Shown here: one piece after another, positions 33,178-41,142 of the stretch
How positions within the stretch are numbered: the first letter of the stretch is position 1
How the letters are laid out: each line of letters starts with the position of its first letter
Source of the DNA: Streptomyces sp. NBC_00414
GTDB lineage: Bacteria; Actinomycetota; Actinomycetes; Streptomycetales; Streptomycetaceae
Direction of reading: 5' to 3'
NCBI RefSeq assembly: GCF_036038375.1
Contig: NZ_CP107935.1
Span: 3,968,001-4,032,000 of the forward strand
DNA length: 64,000 bases
Position numbers and translations under genes: made by a program
Notes under the pieces: model-generated
The model's input: only the letters and a program-made list of their open reading frames with translations
Database searches by the model: none
Told to the model about the DNA's origin: nothing

Positions 33178-33852
33178 CTACGGGGCGCTCTCCTCGGCGG
33201 GTTCTGCGGCCTCGTCGTCCTCGAAGTAGGTGTCCAGGACCTCGTCGAGGCTGGTCTCCCACTCCTTGAAGCTGGATCGCGACGTCGCTTCGATCTCCAG
33301 GGGGTACCAGCGGCGGTCGGGCGTGTGCACCGTGATGGTGAAACGCTTTCCGAAACGCGGGGACTCCGTCTCGACGGCGCCGATCTCGTCCCAGCGGAAC
33401 TCGGCCTCCTGGTCGTCCAGGGTCAGCCGTACGCCGCTGTGGTCGGCGACGATCCTCGCGCGGCGGTCGGCGGCCTCGAAGACGGGGCCGCCGCCGTCCG
33501 GAGACTCGTCGGACTTGTCGGAGGGCTCGTCGTCCGAGGACTCGTCGTCCGAGGGCTCGTCGTCCGAGGAATCTCCTGCGGCGGGCTTCCCGCCGGAGGG
33601 CTTCTGTGCGGAAGACTTTTCGGGTTCCTCCTCCGGGGCCTCGTCCTTCGAGGCCGGGGTCTTGGACGCCGGGGCCTTGGAGACCGACCGCTTCTCGGAG
33701 GCCGTCTCTTGCGAGACGGCCTCCTCGGTGGTCTCCGCGGGCTCGGCGTCCTTCGGCGCGGCGGGGCGCGGGCCCGTGATGCCGGGCACGAACGCCGGGT
33801 CGACCGCGGCGCCTTGCAGGGGCTGGATGTTGGGTCCTATGCGCTGCTCCAC
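33178..33852 (-). CDS. Acidic hypothetical protein with disordered N-terminal half
   Basis: A 224-residue protein. The first ~125 residues are low-complexity Glu/Ser/Ala/Lys/Pro, with a DDEPSDDESSDDEPSD acidic run. The C-terminal ~95 residues (ADRRARIVADHSGVRLTLDDQEAEFRWDEIGAVETESPRFGKRFTITVHTPDRRWYPLEI) form a PH-like or beta-sandwich fold that I cannot assign. No signal peptide, so cytoplasmic. GTG start at 33852. A single gene between two terminators. Confidence 0.75.
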   Translation of the reverse strand: MEQRIGPNIQPLQGAAVDPAFVPGITGPRPAAPKDAEPAETTEEAVSQETASEKRSVSKAPASKTPASKDEAPEEEPEKSSAQKPSGGKPAAGDSSDDEPSDDESSDDEPSDKSDESPDGGGPVFEAADRRARIVADHSGVRLTLDDQEAEFRWDEIGAVETESPRFGKRFTITVHTPDRRWYPLEIEATSRSSFKEWETSLDEVLDTYFEDDEAAEPAEESAP

Positions 33853-33918
33853 AGCGGGCAGTATGGTCGACGATCCTGTGCCAGGAACAGTCGGGCTCCG
33901 GTTCGTCCCGCTACATCG

Positions 33919-35487
33919 TTATATGAAGACGCTCAGTGCCGCCGCCATCGTGAAGCCCGCCACCGACAGGACCGTTTCCAGGACCGTCCAGGACTTGAGG
34001 GTGTCCCGTTCGGAGATGCCGAAGTACTTGGCGACGATCCAGAAGCCGCCGTCGTTGACGTGCGAGGCGAAGATCGAGCCCGCCGAGATCGCCATGATGA
34101 TCAGTGCCAGGTGTGCCTGGGAGAGGTCCTGGCCCTCGACCAGCGGGACCACGATGCCGGCCGTGGTGACGATGGCCACCGTCGCCGAGCCCTGGGCGAC
34201 CCGCAGGACGACCGAGATCAGGTAGGCCAGCACGATGACCGGCAGGCCCACGTCGTTGAAGGTGTCCGCCAGCGCGTCCGCGATGCCCGAGCCCTTGAGC
34301 ACGGCGCCGAAGACTCCGCCCGCGCCCACCACCAGGAGGATGTTGCCCACCGGCTTGAGGGATGACGTGGAGACCGTTTCCAGGGACTTGCGGGACCAGC
34401 CCCGCCTGATGCCCAGCAGGTAGTACGCCATCAGCAGCGCGATCGTCAGCGCGACGAAGGGGTGGCCGAAGAACTCGACGACCGAGCGGAAGGTCGAGGG
34501 GTCCAGCGCGATCGAGGAGAACGTCGCGGCCAGGATCAGCAGCAGGGGCGTACCGATGATCAGGAAGACCGTGGGGAGGGGGACCGGCTGTTCCGCGTAG
34601 TCCTCGGGCTGGGGCTGGGTGGTCGTCGCGACGGTTGTGGAGCCCTTGCCCGTGACCGTGTCGTCGGGCGCTCCCGTCGAGCGGGCTGCCGCTCGGCGTG
34701 CCGCGCGCTCCTCGGCCACTGCGGCCTTCGCTTCGTCCGCCGCCTCCAGCATGTCCTGCGGTACGGGGACGAAGAGGCGCTTGCCGATCCAGGCCGCGTA
34801 CGCCCAGGCGGCGAGTACGGCCGGGATGCCGACGATGATGCCCATCAGGATGACCCAGCCGAGGTCCACCTTGAACAGGCCTGCGGCGGCCACCGGGCCG
34901 GGGTGCGGGGGCAGGAACGCGTGCGTCATCGACAGGCCCGCGAGCAGGGGCATGCAGTAGAGAAGGATCGACTTGCCCGAGCGCTTGGCGGCGGCGTAGA
35001 CGATCGGCGCGAGGACGAAGATGCCCACGTCGAAGAAGACCGGGATGCCGAAGATGAGGCCGGTGAGGCCCATCGCGAGCGGGGCGCGCTTCTCGCCGAA
35101 GAGGTTCAGCAGGCGGGTGGAGAGCGCTTCGGCTCCGCCTGACACCTCCAGGATCGCGCCCAGCATCGTGCCGAGGCCGATGATGATCGCGACGTGGCCG
35201 AGGATGCCGCCCATGCCCGACTCGATCATCGAGACGGAGGCCGATCTCTGGACCGTGCCGAAGAGTTCCGTGACCGACAGGCCCGCGGAGAGACCCACGG
35301 CTATGGAGACCGCGAGCAGTGCGACGAACGGCTGGAGTCTGACCTTGATGATCAGGACCAGCAGAAGGACGATGCCGAGCGCCGCGACGGTCAGCAGGCC
35401 CGCTGTGCCGTCCAGGAGGAGGAGCAGGCCTCCTGTGTGGGGTGGGACTTCTGGGGCTGGTGGGGCGGCTGCGAGGAGGGATGACAT
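33919..35487 (-). CDS. GntP-family gluconate-type permease
   Basis: A 522-residue, 12-14-helix proton symporter of the gluconate/GntP family: GHVAIIIGLGTMLGAILEVSGGAEAL, GIPVFFDVGIFVLAPIVYAAAKRSGKS, HAFLPPHPGPVAAAGLF and AQGSATVAIVTTAGIVVP are typical, and HVNDGGFWIVAKYFG is the signature near the end. A cytoplasmic loop (~270-320, Ala/Glu-rich) is longer than in E. coli GntP. In this setting the cargo may be glucosaminate or another sugar acid (inference). It follows ridA-iclR-kdgK on the same strand but a terminator hairpin separates them. Confidence 0.92.
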   Translation of the reverse strand: MSSLLAAAPPAPEVPPHTGGLLLLLDGTAGLLTVAALGIVLLLVLIIKVRLQPFVALLAVSIAVGLSAGLSVTELFGTVQRSASVSMIESGMGGILGHVAIIIGLGTMLGAILEVSGGAEALSTRLLNLFGEKRAPLAMGLTGLIFGIPVFFDVGIFVLAPIVYAAAKRSGKSILLYCMPLLAGLSMTHAFLPPHPGPVAAAGLFKVDLGWVILMGIIVGIPAVLAAWAYAAWIGKRLFVPVPQDMLEAADEAKAAVAEERAARRAAARSTGAPDDTVTGKGSTTVATTTQPQPEDYAEQPVPLPTVFLIIGTPLLLILAATFSSIALDPSTFRSVVEFFGHPFVALTIALLMAYYLLGIRRGWSRKSLETVSTSSLKPVGNILLVVGAGGVFGAVLKGSGIADALADTFNDVGLPVIVLAYLISVVLRVAQGSATVAIVTTAGIVVPLVEGQDLSQAHLALIIMAISAGSIFASHVNDGGFWIVAKYFGISERDTLKSWTVLETVLSVAGFTMAAALSVFI

Positions 35488-35612
35488 GGGGAGGGCCTCT
35501 TTTTCGGGGCAGGGTGCGGAGTTCCGTGTTTTTGGGCAGGGGGGATCGCCGTACGTCGTGCGGGGTGTTTGTGGGGGGTGGTGCTTGTTGTCGCCGGGTG
35601 CGGGCCGGCGGT

Positions 35613-35636
35613 CCCCGCGCCCCTGAGGGCGCGGGG
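35613..35636 (-). terminator. Terminator of the kdgK-iclR-ridA operon
   Basis: CCCCGCGCCC-CTGA-GGGCGCGGGG, a perfect 10-base-pair hairpin 7 bases beyond the ridA stop on the minus strand. It separates ridA from gntP. Confidence 0.7.
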
Positions 35637-35642
35637 TCACAG

Positions 35643-36053
35643 TCAGTTCAGTACTGCCAGTGCGTCGATCTCGACGAGGAGGCCGGCGGGCAGGCCCACG
35701 TACACCGTCGTGCGGGCCGCCGGGGGTGCGGTGAGGTTCTGCTCCTCGAAGTACGCGTTGTAGATGGCGTTCATCTCCGCGAAGTGGTCGACGTCGGTGA
35801 GGTAGACGCGGATCATCATCGCGTCGTCCCAGGAGGCGCCGCCCTCTTCGAGGATCGCCTTCACGTTGGCGAGCGTCTGGAGGGTCTGCTCGCGCAGCGT
35901 GGGGCCCGCGGGTGTCGGGGGCTGCCCCTCGACCGCGGGCAGGAAGCCGACCTGGCCCGCGACCTGGAGGATGTTCCCCTTCCTGACGCCGTGCGAGAAC
36001 TTGGCGGGCGGGGTCGTGTGGGTCTTCGGGGTGAGGGCGGTCTTGTCGGTCAT
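35643..36053 (-). CDS. RidA-family enamine/imine deaminase
   Basis: A 136-residue trimer-forming protein of the RidA/YjgF family: FSHGVRKGNILQVAGQVGFLP, REQTLQTLANVKAILEEGGASWDDAMMIRVYLTD and ARTTVYVGLPAGLLVEIDALAVL, with the conserved Arg near residue 113. RidA hydrolyses the enamine/imine released by PLP-dependent dehydratases to 2-oxo acid plus ammonia. The ATG overlaps the iclR stop (ATGA). Its presence next to a fold-III PLP dehydratase gene strongly suggests they act in sequence. Confidence 0.92.
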   Translation of the reverse strand: MTDKTALTPKTHTTPPAKFSHGVRKGNILQVAGQVGFLPAVEGQPPTPAGPTLREQTLQTLANVKAILEEGGASWDDAMMIRVYLTDVDHFAEMNAIYNAYFEEQNLTAPPAARTTVYVGLPAGLLVEIDALAVLN

Positions 36054-36814
36054 GAGCTGGTTTCCTTCGTCGGGGTCTTGCCTGAGTACTCGGCGCTGAT
36101 GGCCTCCGCGGTGCGGCGGACCAGGGGGAGCAGTGTGAGGAGTTCGTCCGCGGTGACGACCACGTTCGGGGCCGAGACGGACATGGCCGCCACGACCCGT
36201 CCGTCCGTGCCCCGGATGGGGGCGCCCACGCAGTTGATGGACTCCTCGTGGCCTCCGAGGTCGGTGGCCCAGCCCTGTTCGCGGACCTTGTCCAGCTCCC
36301 GCAGGAAGGCGGGGGCGCTGGGGGTCGAACGGGACGTGTACATGGGGTAGTCGAGCTTCTCCGCGAACGTGCGTCGCTCCTGCTCGGGGAGGTCGGCGAG
36401 GAGCAGCTTGGCAACTGCGGCGACTGTGATGGCCACGGGTTTGCCGATGCGGGAGTACATGCGTACCGGGTAGCGGCTGTCGACCTTGTCGATGTACAGG
36501 ACTTCGCCGTCCTCGTGCACCGCGAGGTGGACGGTGTGGCCGCAGTTCTCGTTGAGGCGTACGAGGTGGGGGTGGGCGATCTCCCGCACGTCGAGGTTCT
36601 CCACGGCTTCCTGGGCGAGTGCGAAGAGGCGGGCGCCCAGGCGGTAGCGCTGGTCGGACTGGCGGTAGACCAGGCCGTGTTCGTGGAGGGTGCGCAGGAG
36701 CCGCAGGGCGGTGGATTTGTGGACGTCGAGGCGGTCGGCGACCTGTCCTAGGTCGGCGGGGCCCTCGGCGAGCAGCGGCAGGATGCTCAGCGCGCGGTCG
36801 ACGGTCTGGCTCAT
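36050..36814 (-). CDS. IclR-family transcriptional regulator
   Basis: A 254-residue regulator: N-terminal winged helix (LGQVADRLDVHKSTALRLLRTLHEHGLVYRQSDQRYRLG) and C-terminal effector domain (GHTVHLAVHEDGEVLYIDKVDSRYPVRMYSRIGKPVAITVAAVAKLLLADL, INCVGAPIRGTDGRVVAAMSVSAP). Overlaps both kdgK upstream and ridA downstream by 4 bases, so the three are cotranslated. It probably controls the divergent promoters, with a candidate site at 38146; the effector is likely a sugar acid such as KDG, as in KdgR (inference). Confidence 0.93.
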   Translation of the reverse strand: MSQTVDRALSILPLLAEGPADLGQVADRLDVHKSTALRLLRTLHEHGLVYRQSDQRYRLGARLFALAQEAVENLDVREIAHPHLVRLNENCGHTVHLAVHEDGEVLYIDKVDSRYPVRMYSRIGKPVAITVAAVAKLLLADLPEQERRTFAEKLDYPMYTSRSTPSAPAFLRELDKVREQGWATDLGGHEESINCVGAPIRGTDGRVVAAMSVSAPNVVVTADELLTLLPLVRRTAEAISAEYSGKTPTKETSS

Positions 36815-38055
36815 GGGGTCGGTACCTCCTCCTGGGCCCGGTCTGCGGCGTTCGTCCAGCCGGGGCCGAGTCGAAGTGTCCCCCACGCGTTGTCGTCCAG
36901 GGCGGCGAGGCGGTCGGCGTGGTCGCGGGAGGGGGGTGCGGCCAGGTCTCCGGGGACGGTGAGGGCGGCTGCGGCCATGAGGTGGCCGTGGCGGAGGCGG
37001 TGTTTCGGGGGGAGGCCGCGGAGGGTTGCCGACAGGAAGCCTGCGGCGAAGGCGTCGCCCGCGCCTACTGGGGCGATCACGTCCACCTTGAGGGCGGGGG
37101 CGTCGGTGACGGTGTCGCCCACGCCTTCGCTTGTGGGGTGGGGCGGGGGCGCGCCGGGGGGTGTCCGTCCTCGGTCCGGTGCGGAATCGGGGGCCTTGGA
37201 GGCGAGGGCGGTTGACGCACCGGCGCCTGCGGGCGAACACCCCCCGGCGCGCCCCCTTGTCGCCGTACGCGGGTGACGGTCCGCCTCCGCTTCGAAGAGG
37301 GTGGCTCCCGCGCTGCCGTTCTTGACCACCAGCACGTTTGGTTCCGGGAGTGCTTCCCGGATCGCCTGCGGGCCGCCTGTGATGCCCCACGCCGCCTCTG
37401 CCTCGTCCTCGCCCACGAAGACCAGGTCCGCGCCTCGGGCCAGGGCGAGGAGGGTGGTGCCTGCCGTGGTGGCGTCCGGCCAGAGGCCTTCTCGGTAGTT
37501 GACGTCGAAGGAGATCAGGGGGTGAGGGCTTGTCATCGACCTCGACGTCAGGGTCTTGAGGAGGGACAGGCAGTCCTGGGAGAGGGCTGCTGTGATGCCG
37601 GAGAGGTGGAGGATGTCCGCCGCGTGGAGGGCGTCCAGGTCGACGGTGGTGGGGGACATCGCCGCGGCGGCGGAACCGGTGCGGTAGTACGCCACCTCGT
37701 GGGCGTCGGTGGCCCGGTCGCCGGCCGTGCGGAAGTAGATGCCGGTGGGGCGGGTGGGGTCGCGTCGTACGGCTGAGGTGTCCACGCCGTATGACGCGAT
37801 GGTCTCCAGGAGGTGGTCGCCGAAGCCGTCCGCGCCTACCCGGCTGACCCATCGCGTGGTGTGGCCCGCGGCCGCCAGTACGCACGCCACGTTTGATTCC
37901 GCGCCGCCGATCGCGCGCTCGAACGACGGCACGTCGGCGAGGCGGCCCGGGCGGGACGGGAGGAACGTGACCATGGACTCGCCGAGTGTGACGACCTCCG
38001 CGGCGGCCGGGGGTCGCTGGGTGTCGTCGTGTTCGGGCGGTCCGGTGCGGGTCAC
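36811..38055 (-). CDS. kdgK: PfkB-family sugar kinase, likely 2-keto-3-deoxygluconate kinase, with an in-frame insert
   Basis: A 414-residue ribokinase-fold enzyme that would make 2-keto-3-deoxy-6-phosphogluconate. Landmarks: VVTLGESMVTFLP, AIGGAESNVACVLAAAGHTTRWVSRVGADGFGDHL, ISFDVNYREGLWP (the KDG-kinase type Asp-x-Asn-x-Arg motif), VVKNGSAGATLF and the catalytic APVGAGDAFAAGF (Asp334). Typical members have 310-350 residues; here residues ~260-318 are a Pro/Ala/Gly-rich insert encoded by a palindromic element, between two core strands on the edge of the active-site lobe. Whether it still works is unclear. First gene of its operon. Confidence 0.87.
   Translation of the reverse strand: MTRTGPPEHDDTQRPPAAAEVVTLGESMVTFLPSRPGRLADVPSFERAIGGAESNVACVLAAAGHTTRWVSRVGADGFGDHLLETIASYGVDTSAVRRDPTRPTGIYFRTAGDRATDAHEVAYYRTGSAAAAMSPTTVDLDALHAADILHLSGITAALSQDCLSLLKTLTSRSMTSPHPLISFDVNYREGLWPDATTAGTTLLALARGADLVFVGEDEAEAAWGITGGPQAIREALPEPNVLVVKNGSAGATLFEAEADRHPRTATRGRAGGCSPAGAGASTALASKAPDSAPDRGRTPPGAPPPHPTSEGVGDTVTDAPALKVDVIAPVGAGDAFAAGFLSATLRGLPPKHRLRHGHLMAAAALTVPGDLAAPPSRDHADRLAALDDNAWGTLRLGPGWTNAADRAQEEVPTP
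37145..37256. repeat. Palindromic element inserted in the kinase gene
   Basis: Perfect 20-base inverted repeats at 37145-37164 and 37237-37256 (GGGGGCGCGCCGGGGGG core) enclose 72 bases with a second nested pair (CCGGTGCG near 37175 and CGCACCGG near 37215). The whole is in frame and adds roughly 55 residues of low complexity. It resembles intergenic streptomycete palindromes and may be a MITE- or REP-like mobile unit. Confidence 0.8.
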
Positions 38056-38145
38056 GATGGCTGGGGCTCCTCGTCACTGCCGTGGGTCTGGGCGGCTCCG
38101 TTGACCCGGCGTTGGCCGAGATGTTAGACAGCAGTAAGCGCGATA

Positions 38146-38176
38146 CGCAATGGCCGTTGCGGAGAATGCAATGGCC
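38146..38176. promoter_or_regulatory. Candidate IclR operator between divergent operons
   Basis: CGCAA-TGGCCG-TTGCG (38146-38161) is a near-perfect palindrome, and GCAATGGCC occurs at 38147 and again at 38168, 21 bases apart (two helical turns). It lies 18-48 bases upstream of the dehydratase ATG and about 100 from the kinase start, so it can serve both directions. Confidence 0.5.
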
Positions 38177-38193
38177 TCTATGAGGGAGGCTTT

Positions 38194-39489
38194 ATGGCCG
38201 CCGACTCCGCCTCTGCCAACGGTGTGGAACGTCTTGCCGCGCTTGCCGACGAGCGTGTCGACCACCGGTTCAAGGGCCTTCCGCCCGACGCCGAGGGGCT
38301 GACCGTCGGTGAGCTGGCCGCCCAGCGCCGCAATCTCTTCAGTGGTGGGTTCACCACGCCGCTGCTCGCCCTCTCCGCCGAGCGCCTCGAGCACAATCTG
38401 CGGCTCATGGAGACGTACGCGGAGCGGCATGGGCTCGTCTTCGCCCCGCACGGCAAGACCTCTATGGCTCCCCAGCTTTTTCGGCGCCAGATCGAGCACG
38501 GCGCCTGGGGCATCACTCTCGCCGTGCCGCACCAGGTGCGGGTCGCCCGGGCCTTCGGCGTGCAGCACATCTTCCTGGCCAACGAACTCGTGGATCCGGC
38601 CGCGCTTGCCTGGATCTCCGCACAGCTCGCCGCCGACCCCGGGTTCCGGTTCGTGTGTTACGTCGACTCCGTGCGTGGAGTGGAGTTGATGGATGCCGCG
38701 CTGCGGGGGGCCTCCCGTCCGGTTGACGTCGTCGTTGAGCTGGCCGCCGGTGAAGGGGCCCGGACCGGTGTGCGGACCGAGGCCTCGTGCGCGGCGGTCG
38801 CCGACGCGGTCGCCGGTGTGGACACGCTTCGGCTGGTGGGGGTCGCTGGGTACGAGGGCGAGGTGCCGGACGCCGACCCGGAGCGCGTGCGGGCGTGGCT
38901 GCGGCGGCTGACCGCCCTGGCCGTGGACTTCGACAAGGCGGGGCGGTTCGCCGCGTCGGGGCTGGACGAGATCGTGGTGAGCGCGGGCGGCAGCGCCTGG
39001 TTCGACGCGGTGGCCGATGTCTTCGCCGAACTGCCCGAGCTGTCACTGCCCGTGCTGAAGCTGCTGCGTTCCGGGGCGTACGTCTCGCACGACGACGGGC
39101 ACTACCGGGAGGTGACGCCCTTCGTACGGATTCCTGAGGAGGGCGCCCTGCATCCTGCCTTCCGGCTCTGGGCGCAGATCGTCTCACGGCCCTCCCCCGA
39201 GCAGGCCTTCGCCAACGCGGGCAAGCGCGACGCGGCGTACGACCTTGATCTGCCCGAGGTGCAGGTGGTGCGGGGGGAGAACGGCGAGCGGCCGGCGGAC
39301 GGCATCGGCGTCACCTCCCTGTCCGACCAGCACGCCTGGATCCGTACGGGCGAGGGAGCCGAGCTTCAGGTCGGCGACTGGGTGGGGATGGGGCTCTCGC
39401 ATCCCTGCACCTCGTTCGACAAGTGGCAGCTGATCCCCGTGGTGGAGCAGGACGGCTCCGTCGTCGACTACATCCGCACCTACTTCTAG
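38194..39489 (+). CDS. Fold-III PLP amino acid dehydratase/deaminase (D-serine dehydratase / D-threonine aldolase-like)
   Basis: A 431-residue PLP enzyme with an alanine-racemase-type barrel. PLP Lys88 is in FAPHGKTSMAP, and the C-terminal zinc site typical of D-serine dehydratase is His403-x-Cys405 in GLSHPCTSFDKW. Members act on D-amino acids, including D-serine, D-threonine and, in pseudomonads, D-glucosaminate. With the D-aminoacylase 10 bases downstream and the KDG-type kinase and RidA opposite, D-glucosaminate ammonia-lyase activity yielding KDG is my preferred reading (inference). ATG with GGGAGG about 6 bases upstream. Confidence 0.85.
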   Translation: MAADSASANGVERLAALADERVDHRFKGLPPDAEGLTVGELAAQRRNLFSGGFTTPLLALSAERLEHNLRLMETYAERHGLVFAPHGKTSMAPQLFRRQIEHGAWGITLAVPHQVRVARAFGVQHIFLANELVDPAALAWISAQLAADPGFRFVCYVDSVRGVELMDAALRGASRPVDVVVELAAGEGARTGVRTEASCAAVADAVAGVDTLRLVGVAGYEGEVPDADPERVRAWLRRLTALAVDFDKAGRFAASGLDEIVVSAGGSAWFDAVADVFAELPELSLPVLKLLRSGAYVSHDDGHYREVTPFVRIPEEGALHPAFRLWAQIVSRPSPEQAFANAGKRDAAYDLDLPEVQVVRGENGERPADGIGVTSLSDQHAWIRTGEGAELQVGDWVGMGLSHPCTSFDKWQLIPVVEQDGSVVDYIRTYF

Positions 39490-39498
39490 GAGCCCGCC

Positions 39499-41124
39499 AT
39501 GATGGATGTCGTCATCCGTGACGCGGACGTCGTCGACGGCAGCGGAGGCCCCTCCTACCGGGCCGACGTGGGCATCGAGGGCGGCAGGATCACCAGCGTG
39601 GTCCAGGAGGCGGCTGCCGCCGGGTGTCTTCGGCCCGTCGCCCGTCGCGTGGTGGACGCCGAGGGACTCGTCCTCTCCCCCGGCTTCATCGACATGCACG
39701 CCCACAGTGATCTCGCTCTGCTGCGGGACCCGGACCACAGTGCGAAGGTCGCGCAGGGCGTCACGCTTGAGGTCATCGGGCAGGACGGGCTGTCGTACGC
39801 GCCCGTCGACGACCGCACGCTCGCCGAGGTGCGCCGCGCGATCACCGGCTGGAACGGCAACGGTGACGACATCGACTTCAGCTGGCGGTCGGTGGGCGAG
39901 TACCTCGACCGGCTGGACCACGGGTTCGATGGTGAGGGCATCGCCGTCAACGCCGCCTATCTCATCCCGCAGGGCGCCGTGCGGATGCTCGCCGTCGGCT
40001 GGGACGACCGTGCGGCCACCCCGCGGGAACTGGACCGGATGCGGCAGCTGGTCGCCGACGGCATGCGTGAGGGCGCGGTCGGCATGTCCTCGGGGCTCAC
40101 GTACACCCCCGGCATGTACGCCAAGGACACCGAACTGACCGAGCTGTGCCGGGTGGTGGCGGAGTACGGCGGCTACTACTGCCCGCATCACCGCTCGTAC
40201 GGCGCCGGCGCGCTCGACGCGTACCGGGAGATGGTGGAGCTGACGCGTGAGGCGGGCTGCCCGCTCCATCTCGCCCACGCCACCATGAACTTCGGCGTGA
40301 ACAAGGGCAAGGGCGCTGAGCTGCTGGAGCTGTTGGACGAGGCGCTGGGGGGTGGGGCGGACATCACGCTCGACACGTATCCGTACACGCCGGGGTGTAC
40401 GACTCTCGTGGCCATGCTGCCCAGTTGGGCCAGCGAGGGTGGCCCTGAGGCGATCCTTGCCCGGCTGGGGGATGCGGAGACCGCCGAGCGGATCCGGCAT
40501 CACATGGAGGTGGTGGGGTCCGATGGGTGTCATGGCGTGCCCATTGAATGGGACACCATCGAGATCTCGGGTGTCGCCGATCCGGCGCTCGCGTCCTATG
40601 TGGGCCTGACGGTTCAGGACTCCGCGGACGCGCGCGGTGAGGCGCCGTGGACGACCGCCCGCCGGTTGTTGCTCGACGACGGTCTCGGGTCGACGATCCT
40701 GCAGCACGTGGGGCACGAGGACAACGTGCAGACGATCATGCGGCACCGCGTTCACACCGGTGGCTCGGACGGCATCCTGCGCGGTGACAAGCCGCATCCG
40801 CGGGCGTACGGCACGTTCCCGCAGTATCTCGGCCGCTATGTGCGGGAGTTGGGTGTGCTGAGCCTGGAGGAGTGTGTCGCTCATCTGACGTCGCGGCCCG
40901 CGGCTCGGCTGCGGCTGCCCGACCGTGGTCTTGTACGGGAGGGCTACCGCGCCGACCTGGTTCTCTTCGACCCGGAGACCGTGGCCGCGGGGTCGACCTT
41001 CGACGTGCCGCGTGCGCTGCCGGTCGGCATCCCGCATGTCCTGATCGACGGGCGCTTTGTCATCGAGGACGGGCGGCGCACGGATGTGCTGGCGGGACGG
41101 GCGGTCCGCCGGACTCCTCGCTGA
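39499..41124 (+). CDS. N-acyl-D-amino-acid deacylase (D-aminoacylase family)
   Basis: A 541-residue amidohydrolase. The metal motif His67-Ala-His69 is in PGFIDMHAHSDLALL; GVTLEVIGQDG, the SSGLTYTPGMYA loop, HHRSYG, HLAHATMNFG and HTGGSDGILRGDKPHPRAYGTFPQYLGRYVRE (with the catalytic Asp) follow as in D-aminoacylases. Removes N-acyl groups from D-amino acids; in this cluster the substrate could be N-acetyl-D-glucosaminate (inference). AGGAG overlaps the stop of the previous gene, so the two are coupled. No signal peptide: cytoplasmic. Confidence 0.92.
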   Translation: MMDVVIRDADVVDGSGGPSYRADVGIEGGRITSVVQEAAAAGCLRPVARRVVDAEGLVLSPGFIDMHAHSDLALLRDPDHSAKVAQGVTLEVIGQDGLSYAPVDDRTLAEVRRAITGWNGNGDDIDFSWRSVGEYLDRLDHGFDGEGIAVNAAYLIPQGAVRMLAVGWDDRAATPRELDRMRQLVADGMREGAVGMSSGLTYTPGMYAKDTELTELCRVVAEYGGYYCPHHRSYGAGALDAYREMVELTREAGCPLHLAHATMNFGVNKGKGAELLELLDEALGGGADITLDTYPYTPGCTTLVAMLPSWASEGGPEAILARLGDAETAERIRHHMEVVGSDGCHGVPIEWDTIEISGVADPALASYVGLTVQDSADARGEAPWTTARRLLLDDGLGSTILQHVGHEDNVQTIMRHRVHTGGSDGILRGDKPHPRAYGTFPQYLGRYVRELGVLSLEECVAHLTSRPAARLRLPDRGLVREGYRADLVLFDPETVAAGSTFDVPRALPVGIPHVLIDGRFVIEDGRRTDVLAGRAVRRTPR

Positions 41125-41142
41125 CCGCCCGCCGACCGGCTG

